Shown in pieces: positions 9,747 to 16,705 of a stretch of DNA of 20,865 nucleotides (position 1 is the first letter of the stretch; every line of letters begins with the position of its first letter). The position numbers and the translations under genes are program-made. Origin of the DNA: a virus. The notes under the pieces are model-generated. The model saw only the letters and a program-made list of their open reading frames with translations. It was not told where the DNA came from and searched no databases. The DNA is taken from positions 1 to 20,865 of the IMG/VR virus record IMGVR_UViG_3300020454_000104, one strand, 5' to 3'.

Positions 9747-10820
9747 ATGGCTATAAGATTAGAACACAAATATAATCATCATTATAGTGATATGCATGAC
9801 GATAGTGGAATACCTATTGGTACTATCATGTGTGTCTTTGTAGATACAAATGGAAATGGTGCTGCCGATGTTGCTAATAACTATCCTGGCTGGTTATACT
9901 GTGATGGAGCACAACATAGTGTTAATAATTTTCCAATGTTATATGATGTGATTGGAGATAAGTATGGTGGTACTGCTCCTAATACAGTCACATTATCTGA
10001 TTGGGGTAACACTGCAGGTAGTGTACAGAATGCTGTATTTAATGTACCTGATATGAGAATGAAAAGAGTTGTAGGTCCTGGTGGTGTAGACGGTGTAGGA
10101 TCTATCACACCAGACAATGCACCAATGAACGTAGGTGATGTTGGTGGTGAATGGTATATTTCAAGAGCTAGACAAAACGAAGAATATGGTGTAGGATCAG
10201 TAAGGGTACAAGGTTATAGTGACTGTATTGGATTTGTTTCTGGTACACTAGGAGGAACAGCAGAAATTACTATTGGTCCTCTACAATCAAGAATAATAAA
10301 TGGTCCACCCGCACACGGTCATACTGTTTTAAATTCTGAAAGGGATCAACGTAATGGAGGACAAAATGGTACTCCTGCTGATGGTGAAAAGTCTACAAAC
10401 TATATCACCAACACAGGACCAATTGATCAGTTTGATCCTACAAATGGACAACAGGCAGAACATACTCATTACTTAGCAGAATATTCTCCTGTTAAATCAG
10501 GAACTGATTCACAGTATTCTTACTGTACTTCTGCACCATATACAAATTCACCTGATGCATATACAAATGCCTATGGTGCTACAAAAGTAAATGATGGTGT
10601 TGTAAATCAACGAGGACAAACAGTTAATATGTTTGAATCTCAAGCATTGACTGGTGCTAATGCAGTTACACCTGCACAGGCAGGTATGTCTCTTAATGAA
10701 GGGACAATCACTATGACTCCTGGGGAGCAACTTAGTGTAATTGCAGGTATTATTCCACAAACTGCAGTTCCACTTGTACTAAAATACTTTAGGGTAAAAT
10801 ATTTAATTAAAGCTTGGTAA
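9747..10820 (+). CDS. Tail collar-domain protein 3
   Basis: Third collar protein (357 residues). The collar core covers about residues 22-105: IPIGTIMCVF, PGWLYCDGAQ, FPMLYDVIGDKYGG and FNVPDMRMKR. HxH motifs occur at 190-192 and 239-241, and the C-terminus KYFRVKYLIKAW matches the hydrophobic/basic tail of the other two. It begins one base after the previous stop and is followed three bases later by a dioxygenase gene, so structural genes and enzymes appear to share a transcript. The N-terminus is His-rich (HKYNHHYSDMH), which is not seen in the other two. Its role is taken to be tail tip or fibre, by family. Confidence 0.86.
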   Translation: MAIRLEHKYNHHYSDMHDDSGIPIGTIMCVFVDTNGNGAADVANNYPGWLYCDGAQHSVNNFPMLYDVIGDKYGGTAPNTVTLSDWGNTAGSVQNAVFNVPDMRMKRVVGPGGVDGVGSITPDNAPMNVGDVGGEWYISRARQNEEYGVGSVRVQGYSDCIGFVSGTLGGTAEITIGPLQSRIINGPPAHGHTVLNSERDQRNGGQNGTPADGEKSTNYITNTGPIDQFDPTNGQQAEHTHYLAEYSPVKSGTDSQYSYCTSAPYTNSPDAYTNAYGATKVNDGVVNQRGQTVNMFESQALTGANAVTPAQAGMSLNEGTITMTPGEQLSVIAGIIPQTAVPLVLKYFRVKYLIKAW

Positions 10821-10823
10821 ATT

Positions 10824-11525
10824 ATGGCGATTACAACTCCTGGATCATCGAATTTTAATGAGATGGTCAGTCCCATCATTCCTGTTAATATGATGGGTGG
10901 GAAAGCAGAATATGATGATTTTATTGCTGTTTATAAAAACTTTATGCCCTCTGCGGTATGTAATGATATTATAAGTTTTTATAAACAATGGAAAGATCAG
11001 GCAGTTAAGCAACATATGGAAAAAGATCTTCGTAGTCGTCAAGCATTTGATAACTATGAAGAATCTATGAGTGGAGACGGTCAGTTTGCTACTGGTGAAC
11101 TTGGGAGAAAAGATCTATCCATTATGTTGGAGACTCTCAACACACCATTAACTGCTAGAATTAATCAGTATCTACAATCTGTAGTAAATGATTACTGTAA
11201 ACAATATAATACACTCAATGGTACAGCACTAACTTCTTGGGCAGTTAAGTTTCAAGAAACTCCTGAGGGTGGTGGGTATCATGTATATCATTATGAACGT
11301 GGTTCATGGAGTGAAACTGCTAGGGAACTTGTTTGGATGATATATCTTAACGAAGAATTTGAAGGTGGTGAAACAGAATTTTTATATCAAAAGCGTAGAA
11401 TTAAACCTACCACAGGCACTGTAGTTCTATGGCCAGCAGGGTATACTCATACACATAAAGGAAACTTAGTACTCTCAGGAACTAAATATATTGTAACTGG
11501 ATGGTACTATCAGCAACCCGTTTAA
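10824..11525 (+). CDS. 2OG/Fe(II) dioxygenase, prolyl-4-hydroxylase-like (HxE type)
   Basis: A 233-residue member of the 2OG/Fe(II) oxygenase superfamily, which couples decarboxylation of 2-oxoglutarate to hydroxylation of a substrate. The double-stranded beta-helix core is in the C-terminal half: GGYHVYHYE gives metal ligands H156 and E158, WMIYLNE then GGETEFL are typical core strands, and the distal ligand is H211 in THTHKGN. K221, ten residues on, fits the 2OG-binding basic position, Lys rather than Arg as in collagen prolyl-4-hydroxylases. HxE replaces the usual HxD. A close relative lies at 16702. The gene follows collar protein 3 by 3 bases, so it is probably a late gene. The substrate is unknown; tail proteins or host proteins are possibilities. 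Confidence 0.85.
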   Translation: MAITTPGSSNFNEMVSPIIPVNMMGGKAEYDDFIAVYKNFMPSAVCNDIISFYKQWKDQAVKQHMEKDLRSRQAFDNYEESMSGDGQFATGELGRKDLSIMLETLNTPLTARINQYLQSVVNDYCKQYNTLNGTALTSWAVKFQETPEGGGYHVYHYERGSWSETARELVWMIYLNEEFEGGETEFLYQKRRIKPTTGTVVLWPAGYTHTHKGNLVLSGTKYIVTGWYYQQPV

Positions 11526-11528
11526 GAC

Positions 11529-12386
11529 ATGTCTCTCACAAATAAAACAATATCAATCAGTGGATTGAATAAGACTATCACTCGTGGTGGTTTCTCTAGA
11601 ACTTTTACAGATAAAGACTGGACTACGTTCATAACTCCTCTTATCTACCCATTATGGGATAGTGATAAAGATCTTTTAGTAGCATTTAACTATGTTGACT
11701 CTCCAGTAGAAACATGGTCATGTGATAAGAAAAAGTATGTTCGTAATCATACTACAGGAGAATACTTTTGGAAACCATATATTTTTACTGAAGTAGAGAT
11801 CGATGTAGTACAGAAGTTTGTTACTGATATAGATGAAGCATTTGATGCACAACTCTCAACTGAATTTGAGCATCAAAGTCTTAAAATGAATCAAGTTATT
11901 GATGAAGCTAAAGGTTTATCTCTCTCAAGAATTAAATCATGGAGAGACTTCTTCTTACATTCTAGTGATTGGACAATGTTAGAAGATGCACCCGTTACTG
12001 CTGATGAAAAAGTACAATGGAAAACATATAGACAAAAATGTCGTGAACTTCCAGATCTGTTTTCATCTGGTACTGAAGTTCTTGCTGAGATTAAAGTACC
12101 TATCGACCCTATTGTTTACAAAAAGAATTATCTACCCTATAATAGTGGAGCAACATATCTTGGAAGTGATGATCAGTGGGTAACATTCCCAGGAAAAGAT
12201 ATCCCAGGTGGTGCAATGGAAGAAGCAATGAGAAGATATGTTGATATCGCATTACAACTATCAAGACCTTCACCATTGTTCAACGTATCTGATATTTCAC
12301 ATCTTACTGATCCAGTTGAAGTTCTAATCAAACAAATTGAGAGAGAACAAGCACTACTAGATGAAGCAAAAGCAGCAGAGGGCTAA
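11529..12386 (+). CDS. Putative tail/fibre assembly chaperone-like protein
   Basis: A 285-residue protein. Residues about 134-176 (RIKSWRDFFLHSSDWTM, then WKTYRQKCRELPD) match the pattern of phage tail assembly chaperone proteins, in which R..RD.LL..SDWT is followed by W..YRQ.LRD.P. Residues 1-100 have no family I recognise, although they are rich in Trp and Tyr. The C-terminal 30 residues look helical and charged (EVLIKQIEREQALLDEAK), possibly a coiled coil. In other phages such proteins are encoded next to the fibre whose folding or attachment they assist, which fits the collar genes just upstream. It sits between two dioxygenase genes and its stop overlaps the next start (TAATG). The chaperone-like segment is moderately supported; the overall function is inferred. 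Confidence 0.55.
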   Translation: MSLTNKTISISGLNKTITRGGFSRTFTDKDWTTFITPLIYPLWDSDKDLLVAFNYVDSPVETWSCDKKKYVRNHTTGEYFWKPYIFTEVEIDVVQKFVTDIDEAFDAQLSTEFEHQSLKMNQVIDEAKGLSLSRIKSWRDFFLHSSDWTMLEDAPVTADEKVQWKTYRQKCRELPDLFSSGTEVLAEIKVPIDPIVYKKNYLPYNSGATYLGSDDQWVTFPGKDIPGGAMEEAMRRYVDIALQLSRPSPLFNVSDISHLTDPVEVLIKQIEREQALLDEAKAAEG

Positions 12387-13075
12387 TGATTCGACAATAT
12401 AAATGGTTAAGTGAAGTAATCTGTAAAAATATTAATGATCTTTATAATAGTGGTAATTTTGTAGACGGTAAAGAGTCTGGTACTCACAACAGAGACATTA
12501 AAAGAAATAGAGAACTAGATGGAGATGCAGTTGATACAGCTACTGAGTTATTCATGAAAGCATTTAGAGAAGATCCATGGTGTACTTCTCTACATCTTAG
12601 ACATCATACTATGCCCATGTTCAATGAATATGATGCAGTAAAAGATAATAATGGAGTATATAATTTTCATTGTGATAATGCTATCATGAATGGATTACGT
12701 ACTGATCTAGTTATTCTTACTGCTATGAATGATGAGAGTGAGTATGAAGGTGGTGATTTAACAATCAAAGTTGGTAATATTGATGTAGGTTTCCGACTAC
12801 AGGCAGGTCAAAGTATTGTATTCGACCCTAATTTATGGCATACAGTGTCCCCAGTTACTAAGGGACATCGTAGAATGTGTGTAATTTGGGGAGAAGCACT
12901 CATCCGAGACGCATGGATGAGAGAAATGTTCTATGATTATATGGATGTATCTGCAAGATGTTTAAATAGTATAGATCAAGATAAATGGTATGAGCAAGGA
13001 AATCAAATGGATCCTGCTACATACCTTGGAGCACTCAGACAAAAAATACTACGTCAGTATTCAACCCCACTATAA
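12386..13075 (+). CDS. 2OG/Fe(II) dioxygenase, PKHD-type hydroxylase-like
   Basis: A 229-residue protein with a complete canonical facial triad: H95-x-D97 in YNFHCDNAI, distal H152 in LWHTVSPVTKGHR, and the 2OG-binding R162 exactly ten residues later. The GGDLTI strand at about 122-127 is also characteristic. This is the PiuC/YbiX (PKHD-type hydroxylase) style of the superfamily, in size and motif spacing. Its start overlaps the preceding stop (TAATG) and an AGAGGG ribosome-binding site lies just upstream. It belongs to the same run as the tail genes. The Fe(II)/2OG chemistry is well supported; the substrate is unknown. Confidence 0.87.
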   Translation: MIRQYKWLSEVICKNINDLYNSGNFVDGKESGTHNRDIKRNRELDGDAVDTATELFMKAFREDPWCTSLHLRHHTMPMFNEYDAVKDNNGVYNFHCDNAIMNGLRTDLVILTAMNDESEYEGGDLTIKVGNIDVGFRLQAGQSIVFDPNLWHTVSPVTKGHRRMCVIWGEALIRDAWMREMFYDYMDVSARCLNSIDQDKWYEQGNQMDPATYLGALRQKILRQYSTPL

Positions 13076-13078
13076 ATC

Positions 13079-13444
13079 ATGGAAAATTTTCTAGGACTAC
13101 AAGAATTAATTTCTCTATCATCACTACAATCTTATGCTAACGATAAAGTAATTTTGTTCTATAATGCATCTAATATTAGAGACTTAGAAGCAACAGGTAA
13201 TACTACTAAACTCAACACAGTTTATGAGTTCTATAAAAATTTAATGCCTGATGGATTATACGCAGAGTTTTTTAAGTCATCCTTTGGTGGTATAACTTAC
13301 ACTGATGAATATTCAGCACAAGATTTTGCTGAAGACTATTTCCCACGTCCTGCACTATCTGTTGATTCTGATCACTATGTCTATGCGTGTGTATATAAAA
13401 ATGGTGTTATTGTATGGGAAAATACTGATCCTCCGACAAGTTAG
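13079..13444 (+). CDS. Hypothetical protein, 121 residues
   Basis: I do not recognise a family. The chain is acidic and rich in Tyr and Phe, has no membrane segment, and alternates short hydrophobic strands (VILFYNA, YVYACVYKNGVIVWEN) with loops, suggesting a small folded alpha/beta domain. It begins 3 bases after the PKHD-type oxygenase gene with no clear ribosome-binding site, so it may be translated by coupling. Its last 38 bases overlap, tail to tail, the end of the minus-strand oxygenase gene. It is the last plus-strand gene before the inversion, which may place it at the end of the structural operon. No hairpin terminator is visible at the convergence. Confidence 0.7.
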   Translation: MENFLGLQELISLSSLQSYANDKVILFYNASNIRDLEATGNTTKLNTVYEFYKNLMPDGLYAEFFKSSFGGITYTDEYSAQDFAEDYFPRPALSVDSDHYVYACVYKNGVIVWENTDPPTS

Positions 13445-14207
13445 AAGGACGAAGTTGAGTAACTAAAAAAGAATCTCCTGGCTCATGGAACCCATGAAAT
13501 TGTATAGCAGTCTCTACACCTTCTAACCAAGCAGTAAAGTGTCCATGAGGTTTACGAAATTCTAAATCAGTTTGCTTCTTTGGATACAATAATACATCAC
13601 TTTCTTTAATTTTGTGTGGTAAATTATATTCTACACATGCAGGTTCAAATGGACGAGTGTTCCATAAATTGTACATAAGTGTAACTCTTTTGTCTCCAGG
13701 TTGTATATGTCCCATACCAGAGGGAACTCCATGAAAGTATGGTAGTGTCCAAGAAATATGCTTACCCATCTTTGGATAAGACCAAAATGTCCAATCATCA
13801 TTACCAGTAACATACACACCGTCTTTCTTTAACCAATCATGATGTTGGTCACATACGACAGTGGGTTGTCCACCGTCACATAGATATGTTACAGTAGAAA
13901 AAGGTGCAGCAATATACTCACCAGTTTGTCTAAATCTATCGACATCACCGTCTACATGAAAATACCATTGACTATCAATAGTATCATGTGATCTAATCCA
14001 CCACTCAGCACCTAGATATCCGTCTAGTCCATGTTGATGTGCAGATCTGTATATAAAGTTTTCAATTATATTTGATGGTGGTTTGCTTAATTCATACCAC
14101 CAAGTTAACTTTTCTTCTGGATCTTGTGCTAGAATAGTATTAGCTTCTACACGTAGATCTAAAGCACTCTCTTCAGTGAGATAATTATTATATGATTCAA
14201 TACTCAT
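13407..14207 (-). CDS. 2OG/Fe(II) dioxygenase-like protein on the opposite strand
   Basis: The only convincing minus-strand gene (266 residues). Motifs fit a 2OG/Fe(II) oxygenase: H84-V-D86 in WYFHVDGDVDR, a core strand STVTYLCDGGQPTVV, distal H159 in LPYFHGV and R174 in GDKRVTLMYN. The His-to-Arg gap of 15 is longer than the 10 seen in the PKHD-type neighbour. About 90 residues follow the core, with a further His-rich stretch (about 221-241) whose purpose is unclear. The gene converges with the 121-residue gene (38-base overlap) and diverges from the gene at 14206, the two start codons sharing the palindrome CATG. Any promoter must lie inside the neighbouring coding sequence. The family call is good, though less certain than for the others. 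Confidence 0.78.
   Translation of the reverse strand: MSIESYNNYLTEESALDLRVEANTILAQDPEEKLTWWYELSKPPSNIIENFIYRSAHQHGLDGYLGAEWWIRSHDTIDSQWYFHVDGDVDRFRQTGEYIAAPFSTVTYLCDGGQPTVVCDQHHDWLKKDGVYVTGNDDWTFWSYPKMGKHISWTLPYFHGVPSGMGHIQPGDKRVTLMYNLWNTRPFEPACVEYNLPHKIKESDVLLYPKKQTDLEFRKPHGHFTAWLEGVETAIQFHGFHEPGDSFLVTQLRPSNLSEDQYFPIQ
14127..14135 (+). promoter_or_regulatory. Possible extended -10 box for the 14206 gene
   Basis: TGC followed by TAGAAT (14130-14135, five of six matches to TATAAT) lies inside the minus-strand oxygenase gene, about 70 bases before the divergent start. It resembles the TGC-extended -10 boxes at 15531 and 18290. No convincing -35 box is present, so support is weak; the main argument is that the divergent gene needs some promoter here. 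Confidence 0.28.
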
Positions 14208-14907
14208 GACTAATAAAATTCATCCGCTGTTCCCTACAGTTATTTACCAGTGTAAGGTTGATGGACATGAAAAATGGAAAGAATTGTTGGAATCGAAAAC
14301 AGAACATCATTTTGACCCATGCACATTTGCAGACAAATATGCTAAAGGATATCATCTAACTGGTGAAGCAAGAGGTAAGAGTGTAATGCATAAAGATGAG
14401 GATCTCTCTTCGTTCTTCACTATTATAGCAGATAATGTTCGTGAATGCTTAACTAGTTCTGGTATCAAACCAGACATGCATGATGTTCACTTCATGAAGT
14501 CGTGGTGTACTATCAAAGAGTATACAGACACTATGTCTGAACATAACCATGCATGTTCTGATCTATCCTTTGTATACTATGTTAACACACCATACAAAAC
14601 TGGTCTAGTATTTACTGTTCCAAAGAATCCAAATGAGTATTTTGGTGGAGTCTTTGATCCTAAAGATGATCCACGTTCACATACATTTGAGGATAACTTT
14701 ATTAATGCATGTAGCACATTCCTACCAGTAGAGGCAGGAGATCTATTATTATTTCCTGGGTCCATGCGTCACTCAGTACCACCAGAGGGACATAAGAAAG
14801 GAAAGTATTTAAGAAGTATTGCAGGAGATATTAAGATATCATTGAAAGAAAAATATATTAACCTAGAGACAGGACTTATTCATCCTTCACATTGGAGATC
14901 ATTTTAA
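14206..14907 (+). CDS. Putative 2OG/Fe(II) oxygenase (HxH type)
   Basis: A 233-residue protein opening with HPLFPTVIY, the characteristic N-terminus of the TIGR02466/PF13759 putative 2OG/Fe(II) oxygenase family. The core shows H113-N-H115 in SEHNHACSDLSFVYYVN, then GDLLLFPGSMRHSV with distal H189, and R203 in LRSIAGDIKI. The position normally occupied by Asp or Glu in HxD/E is His. An insertion of about 30 residues between the second and third core strands contains FGGVFDPKDDPRSHTFED. The start shares CATG with the divergent oxygenase gene, and no good ribosome-binding site is visible. The stop overlaps the next start (TAATG). The family assignment is good; catalytic activity is less certain. 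Confidence 0.78.
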   Translation: MTNKIHPLFPTVIYQCKVDGHEKWKELLESKTEHHFDPCTFADKYAKGYHLTGEARGKSVMHKDEDLSSFFTIIADNVRECLTSSGIKPDMHDVHFMKSWCTIKEYTDTMSEHNHACSDLSFVYYVNTPYKTGLVFTVPKNPNEYFGGVFDPKDDPRSHTFEDNFINACSTFLPVEAGDLLLFPGSMRHSVPPEGHKKGKYLRSIAGDIKISLKEKYINLETGLIHPSHWRSF

Positions 14908-15527
14908 TGCAGCAGTTTCTTGATTTTAGATGTCGTATCATTAATTACACTACACATACATTTGATGTGTTAAAAATTCTTAATGCAATTTATGATACAA
15001 GTTGGGATAAACGTATTAAGAACGCTACCATGGTAGGAGGATATCAAATACGTGAAGCATATCTTAATGAGATATGTAATGAAGAGATGAGAAAATTTAT
15101 GGATGAGGTTGTAGTTGATGCAGTACAACAATATTGTATGCAAGAGTATGCTGCAGGCAATGTTGGCGATCGTTTTGGAGATGGACCTGGGCAGGGTGGA
15201 TTACCACCTATCTCTATTGATCTAACTGAATATTGGATTAACGTCATGCCCCCAGGAGGGTATCAAAGGATACATTCACATCCTAACGCTAATTTAAGTG
15301 GTACATTTTATCTACAGGCACCTGAGGGATCAGGAGATCTGTTTATTCCGTCACCATATATAAATGGAATTGAAAATATAATCTCTACAGCGTCAGAATA
15401 TATCATACCACCAAAAGTCAGAGAAGGATGGTTACACCCGTCATCACTCCCTCACTCGGTATCCAGAAATGAATCAGATGAAGATAGAGTCTCAATTTCG
15501 TATAATTTAAAACTAAAAGCTGTGTAA
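14907..15527 (+). CDS. Putative 2OG/Fe(II) oxygenase (HxH type)
   Basis: I place the start at 14907, not the in-frame Met at 14892, because 14907 overlaps the previous stop (TAATG) and has GGAG nine bases upstream. The 206-residue product belongs to the PF13759-type putative 2OG/Fe(II) oxygenases: PPGGYQRIHSHPNANLSG gives H123-S-H125, LPHSVSRNES gives distal H183, and R194 in DRVSISYN is the likely 2OG anchor. A Gly-rich loop (about 88-99, DRFGDGPGQGG) precedes the core. It is a distant relative of the genes at 14206 and 15851. It ends just before a short gap with a promoter, so it is likely the last gene of its transcript. Confidence 0.82.
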   Translation: MQQFLDFRCRIINYTTHTFDVLKILNAIYDTSWDKRIKNATMVGGYQIREAYLNEICNEEMRKFMDEVVVDAVQQYCMQEYAAGNVGDRFGDGPGQGGLPPISIDLTEYWINVMPPGGYQRIHSHPNANLSGTFYLQAPEGSGDLFIPSPYINGIENIISTASEYIIPPKVREGWLHPSSLPHSVSRNESDEDRVSISYNLKLKAV

Positions 15528-15530
15528 TTG

Positions 15531-15539
15531 TGCTATAAT
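15531..15539 (+). promoter_or_regulatory. Sigma70-type extended -10 promoter
   Basis: A perfect TATAAT (15534-15539) preceded by TGC forms an extended -10 box. It lies in the 33-base gap upstream of the gene at 15561 and would start transcription near 15546. The -35 region (AACTAA at 17-base spacing) is poor, which is tolerated when the -10 is extended. The same TGCTATAAT recurs at 18290. Confidence 0.6.
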
Positions 15540-15560
15540 AAAATTAAGTAACTTATTAAT

Positions 15561-15860
15561 ATGAAAGATCAAGGTTCAGTAGGGAATGAATCCTCTGCTA
15601 TTAAGTATGATAGAGCATTATCTCTATTCACAGAGTCAGTAATGAAACCTGACGCTGATTTACGTGGTTGTGCTCACAACCAAGGATGTTTCGATGAACT
15701 CATGGAGATCAGGACACATGTATTAGACTATCTCAAAACATTAAAGGAAGTCACACACCATACTAATCCTGATGAGAGTGATGAAATAGAAGCAGCGAAG
15801 TTACAAGAGCAGAAAGAATACGTTAACGATCAAAAACCATATTATTACAAATGGAGATAG
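15561..15860 (+). CDS. Hypothetical protein, 99 residues
   Basis: I recognise no family. The protein is acidic and probably helical, with a predicted long helix at about 45-65 (FDELMEIRTHVLDYLKTLKE) and a second at about 75-88. The end, KPYYYKWR, is basic and aromatic. It is the first gene after an extended -10 promoter and has no clear ribosome-binding site. Its last 10 bases overlap the start of the following oxygenase gene. There is no signal peptide, membrane segment or metal motif. Placement suggests an accessory or early-expressed product, but no role can be read from it. Confidence 0.72.
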   Translation: MKDQGSVGNESSAIKYDRALSLFTESVMKPDADLRGCAHNQGCFDELMEIRTHVLDYLKTLKEVTHHTNPDESDEIEAAKLQEQKEYVNDQKPYYYKWR

Positions 15861-16468
15861 ACCCACAAGTAATTAATATTTGTCCTACATTTATTATTAC
15901 ACAGAAATTTCCACCCTCTAAGGCATGGAGGATAAAGAAACAGATACAAGAACTAGAGTTTCTTTCAAGTCCGAGACAAACTAAGAACACTCGTATCTTA
16001 GATCTCCCTTTCATGAGAGAATTAAAAGCTACGATTACAGGTACAATAGAAAATCTTATACACAATCTCGACAAAGATTCTAAAAATGCAGGTTTTAAAT
16101 TCTTAGATTCATGGGCAAACCAGTATGATAAAGGGGAAGCGGCACAGGTACATGTACATCCAAACTCACAGTTTAGTGGAGTAGTATTCTTTGACGATGA
16201 TGATAAGTTGATGTTTCATAGACCAGATCCATGGCATGATCCAACGCTACCTATTAATATGATAACAAAAGATAATAATGATTATTACAGGAAGCATACT
16301 CATCAACAAATTACTGCACAAGCAGGCACTATCCTTGTATTCCCTTCAATGTTAGAGCATTCTACTATGCGTTCTGATGGAGATAGAGTCACTGTATCAT
16401 TCAATACTTTCCTCACTGGAGACTTCTGTATGGAAGGACATACATTACAAGGAACAAATCTTGCTTGA
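15851..16468 (+). CDS. Putative 2OG/Fe(II) oxygenase (HxH type)
   Basis: A 205-residue PF13759/TIGR02466-like protein. It begins with a strand INICPTFIITQKF comparable to the PTVIY opening of the family. Core motifs are H101-V-H103 in VHVHPNSQFSGVVFF, GTILVFPSMLEHS with distal H170, and R179 in GDRVTVSFN. Its HPN..FSG segment matches HPNANLSG of the gene at 14907, so the two are paralogous. Between core strands is an insert of about 40 residues (about 118-155) with MFHRPDPWHDP. It starts inside the 3' end of the 99-residue gene (10-base overlap). Its stop codon is followed closely by a consensus-like promoter for the next gene. The substrate is unknown. Confidence 0.83.
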   Translation: MEIDPQVINICPTFIITQKFPPSKAWRIKKQIQELEFLSSPRQTKNTRILDLPFMRELKATITGTIENLIHNLDKDSKNAGFKFLDSWANQYDKGEAAQVHVHPNSQFSGVVFFDDDDKLMFHRPDPWHDPTLPINMITKDNNDYYRKHTHQQITAQAGTILVFPSMLEHSTMRSDGDRVTVSFNTFLTGDFCMEGHTLQGTNLA

Positions 16469-16493
16469 CCTTATGCACATTATCAGTTACAAT
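16465..16493 (+). promoter_or_regulatory. Sigma70 promoter TTGACC-17-TACAAT
   Basis: TTGACC (16465-16470) and TACAAT (16488-16493) are separated by exactly 17 bases, five of six matches to each consensus. The -35 box overlaps the stop codon of the preceding oxygenase gene. Transcription would start near 16500, about 17 bases before the gene at 16517. It probably drives that gene, the HxE oxygenase and the small genes after it. Confidence 0.75.
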
Positions 16494-16516
16494 AGAGATT
16501 ATACAACCTATTAATC

Positions 16517-16705
16517 ATGGATCTTCCTACAAACGTACCGTTAGACACAAATCAGATCAGATTTATTCTAGATATGATGATGGGTTGCCCTCTAGGACAC
16601 ACAAGTTCATACTCACGACAACATGACGTGATTGCAGAGGATCTTTACAATCATCTTGAAGCACACTTAAATGCAGCGAATGCTGAACTATCTACAGGTA
16701 AATGA
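16517..16705 (+). CDS. Small hypothetical protein, 62 residues
   Basis: A short acidic protein without a family I can name. The middle holds MMMGCPLGHTSSYSRQHD, followed by a helix AEDLYNHLEAHLNAANAEL. It lies directly after a strong sigma70-type promoter and its stop overlaps the next start (ATGA), so it is the leader gene of an operon with the HxE oxygenase. There is no ribosome-binding site before its ATG. Short length and conserved-looking composition are compatible with a small phage regulator or adaptor, but nothing in the sequence proves it. Confidence 0.72.
   Translation: MDLPTNVPLDTNQIRFILDMMMGCPLGHTSSYSRQHDVIAEDLYNHLEAHLNAANAELSTGK

Noticed and set aside
7056-10820. Diversity-generating retroelement acting on the collar proteins
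   Set aside because: Collar-like proteins can be such targets, but I see no reverse transcriptase and no template/variable repeat pair in the window.
2-10820. Collagen-like Gly-x-Pro repeats as the substrate of the prolyl-hydroxylase-like enzymes
   Set aside because: I found no run of Gly-x-Pro in the visible fibre or collar proteins; the substrate stays open.
13071-13078. TATAAATC as a late promoter for the gene at 13079
   Set aside because: It ends directly at the start codon, so transcription would begin inside the gene.
13407-13460. A bidirectional terminator between the convergent genes
   Set aside because: No GC-rich hairpin with T-run is visible on either strand at the junction.
14241-14248. 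GGTAAATA on the minus strand as a late promoter for the inverted oxygenase gene
   Set aside because: Two mismatches to the consensus and no other support in AT-rich coding sequence.
14892-14906. ATG at 14892 as the start of the third plus-strand oxygenase after the inversion
   Set aside because: The ATG at 14907 has GGAG at nine bases and the TAATG overlap typical of this window.
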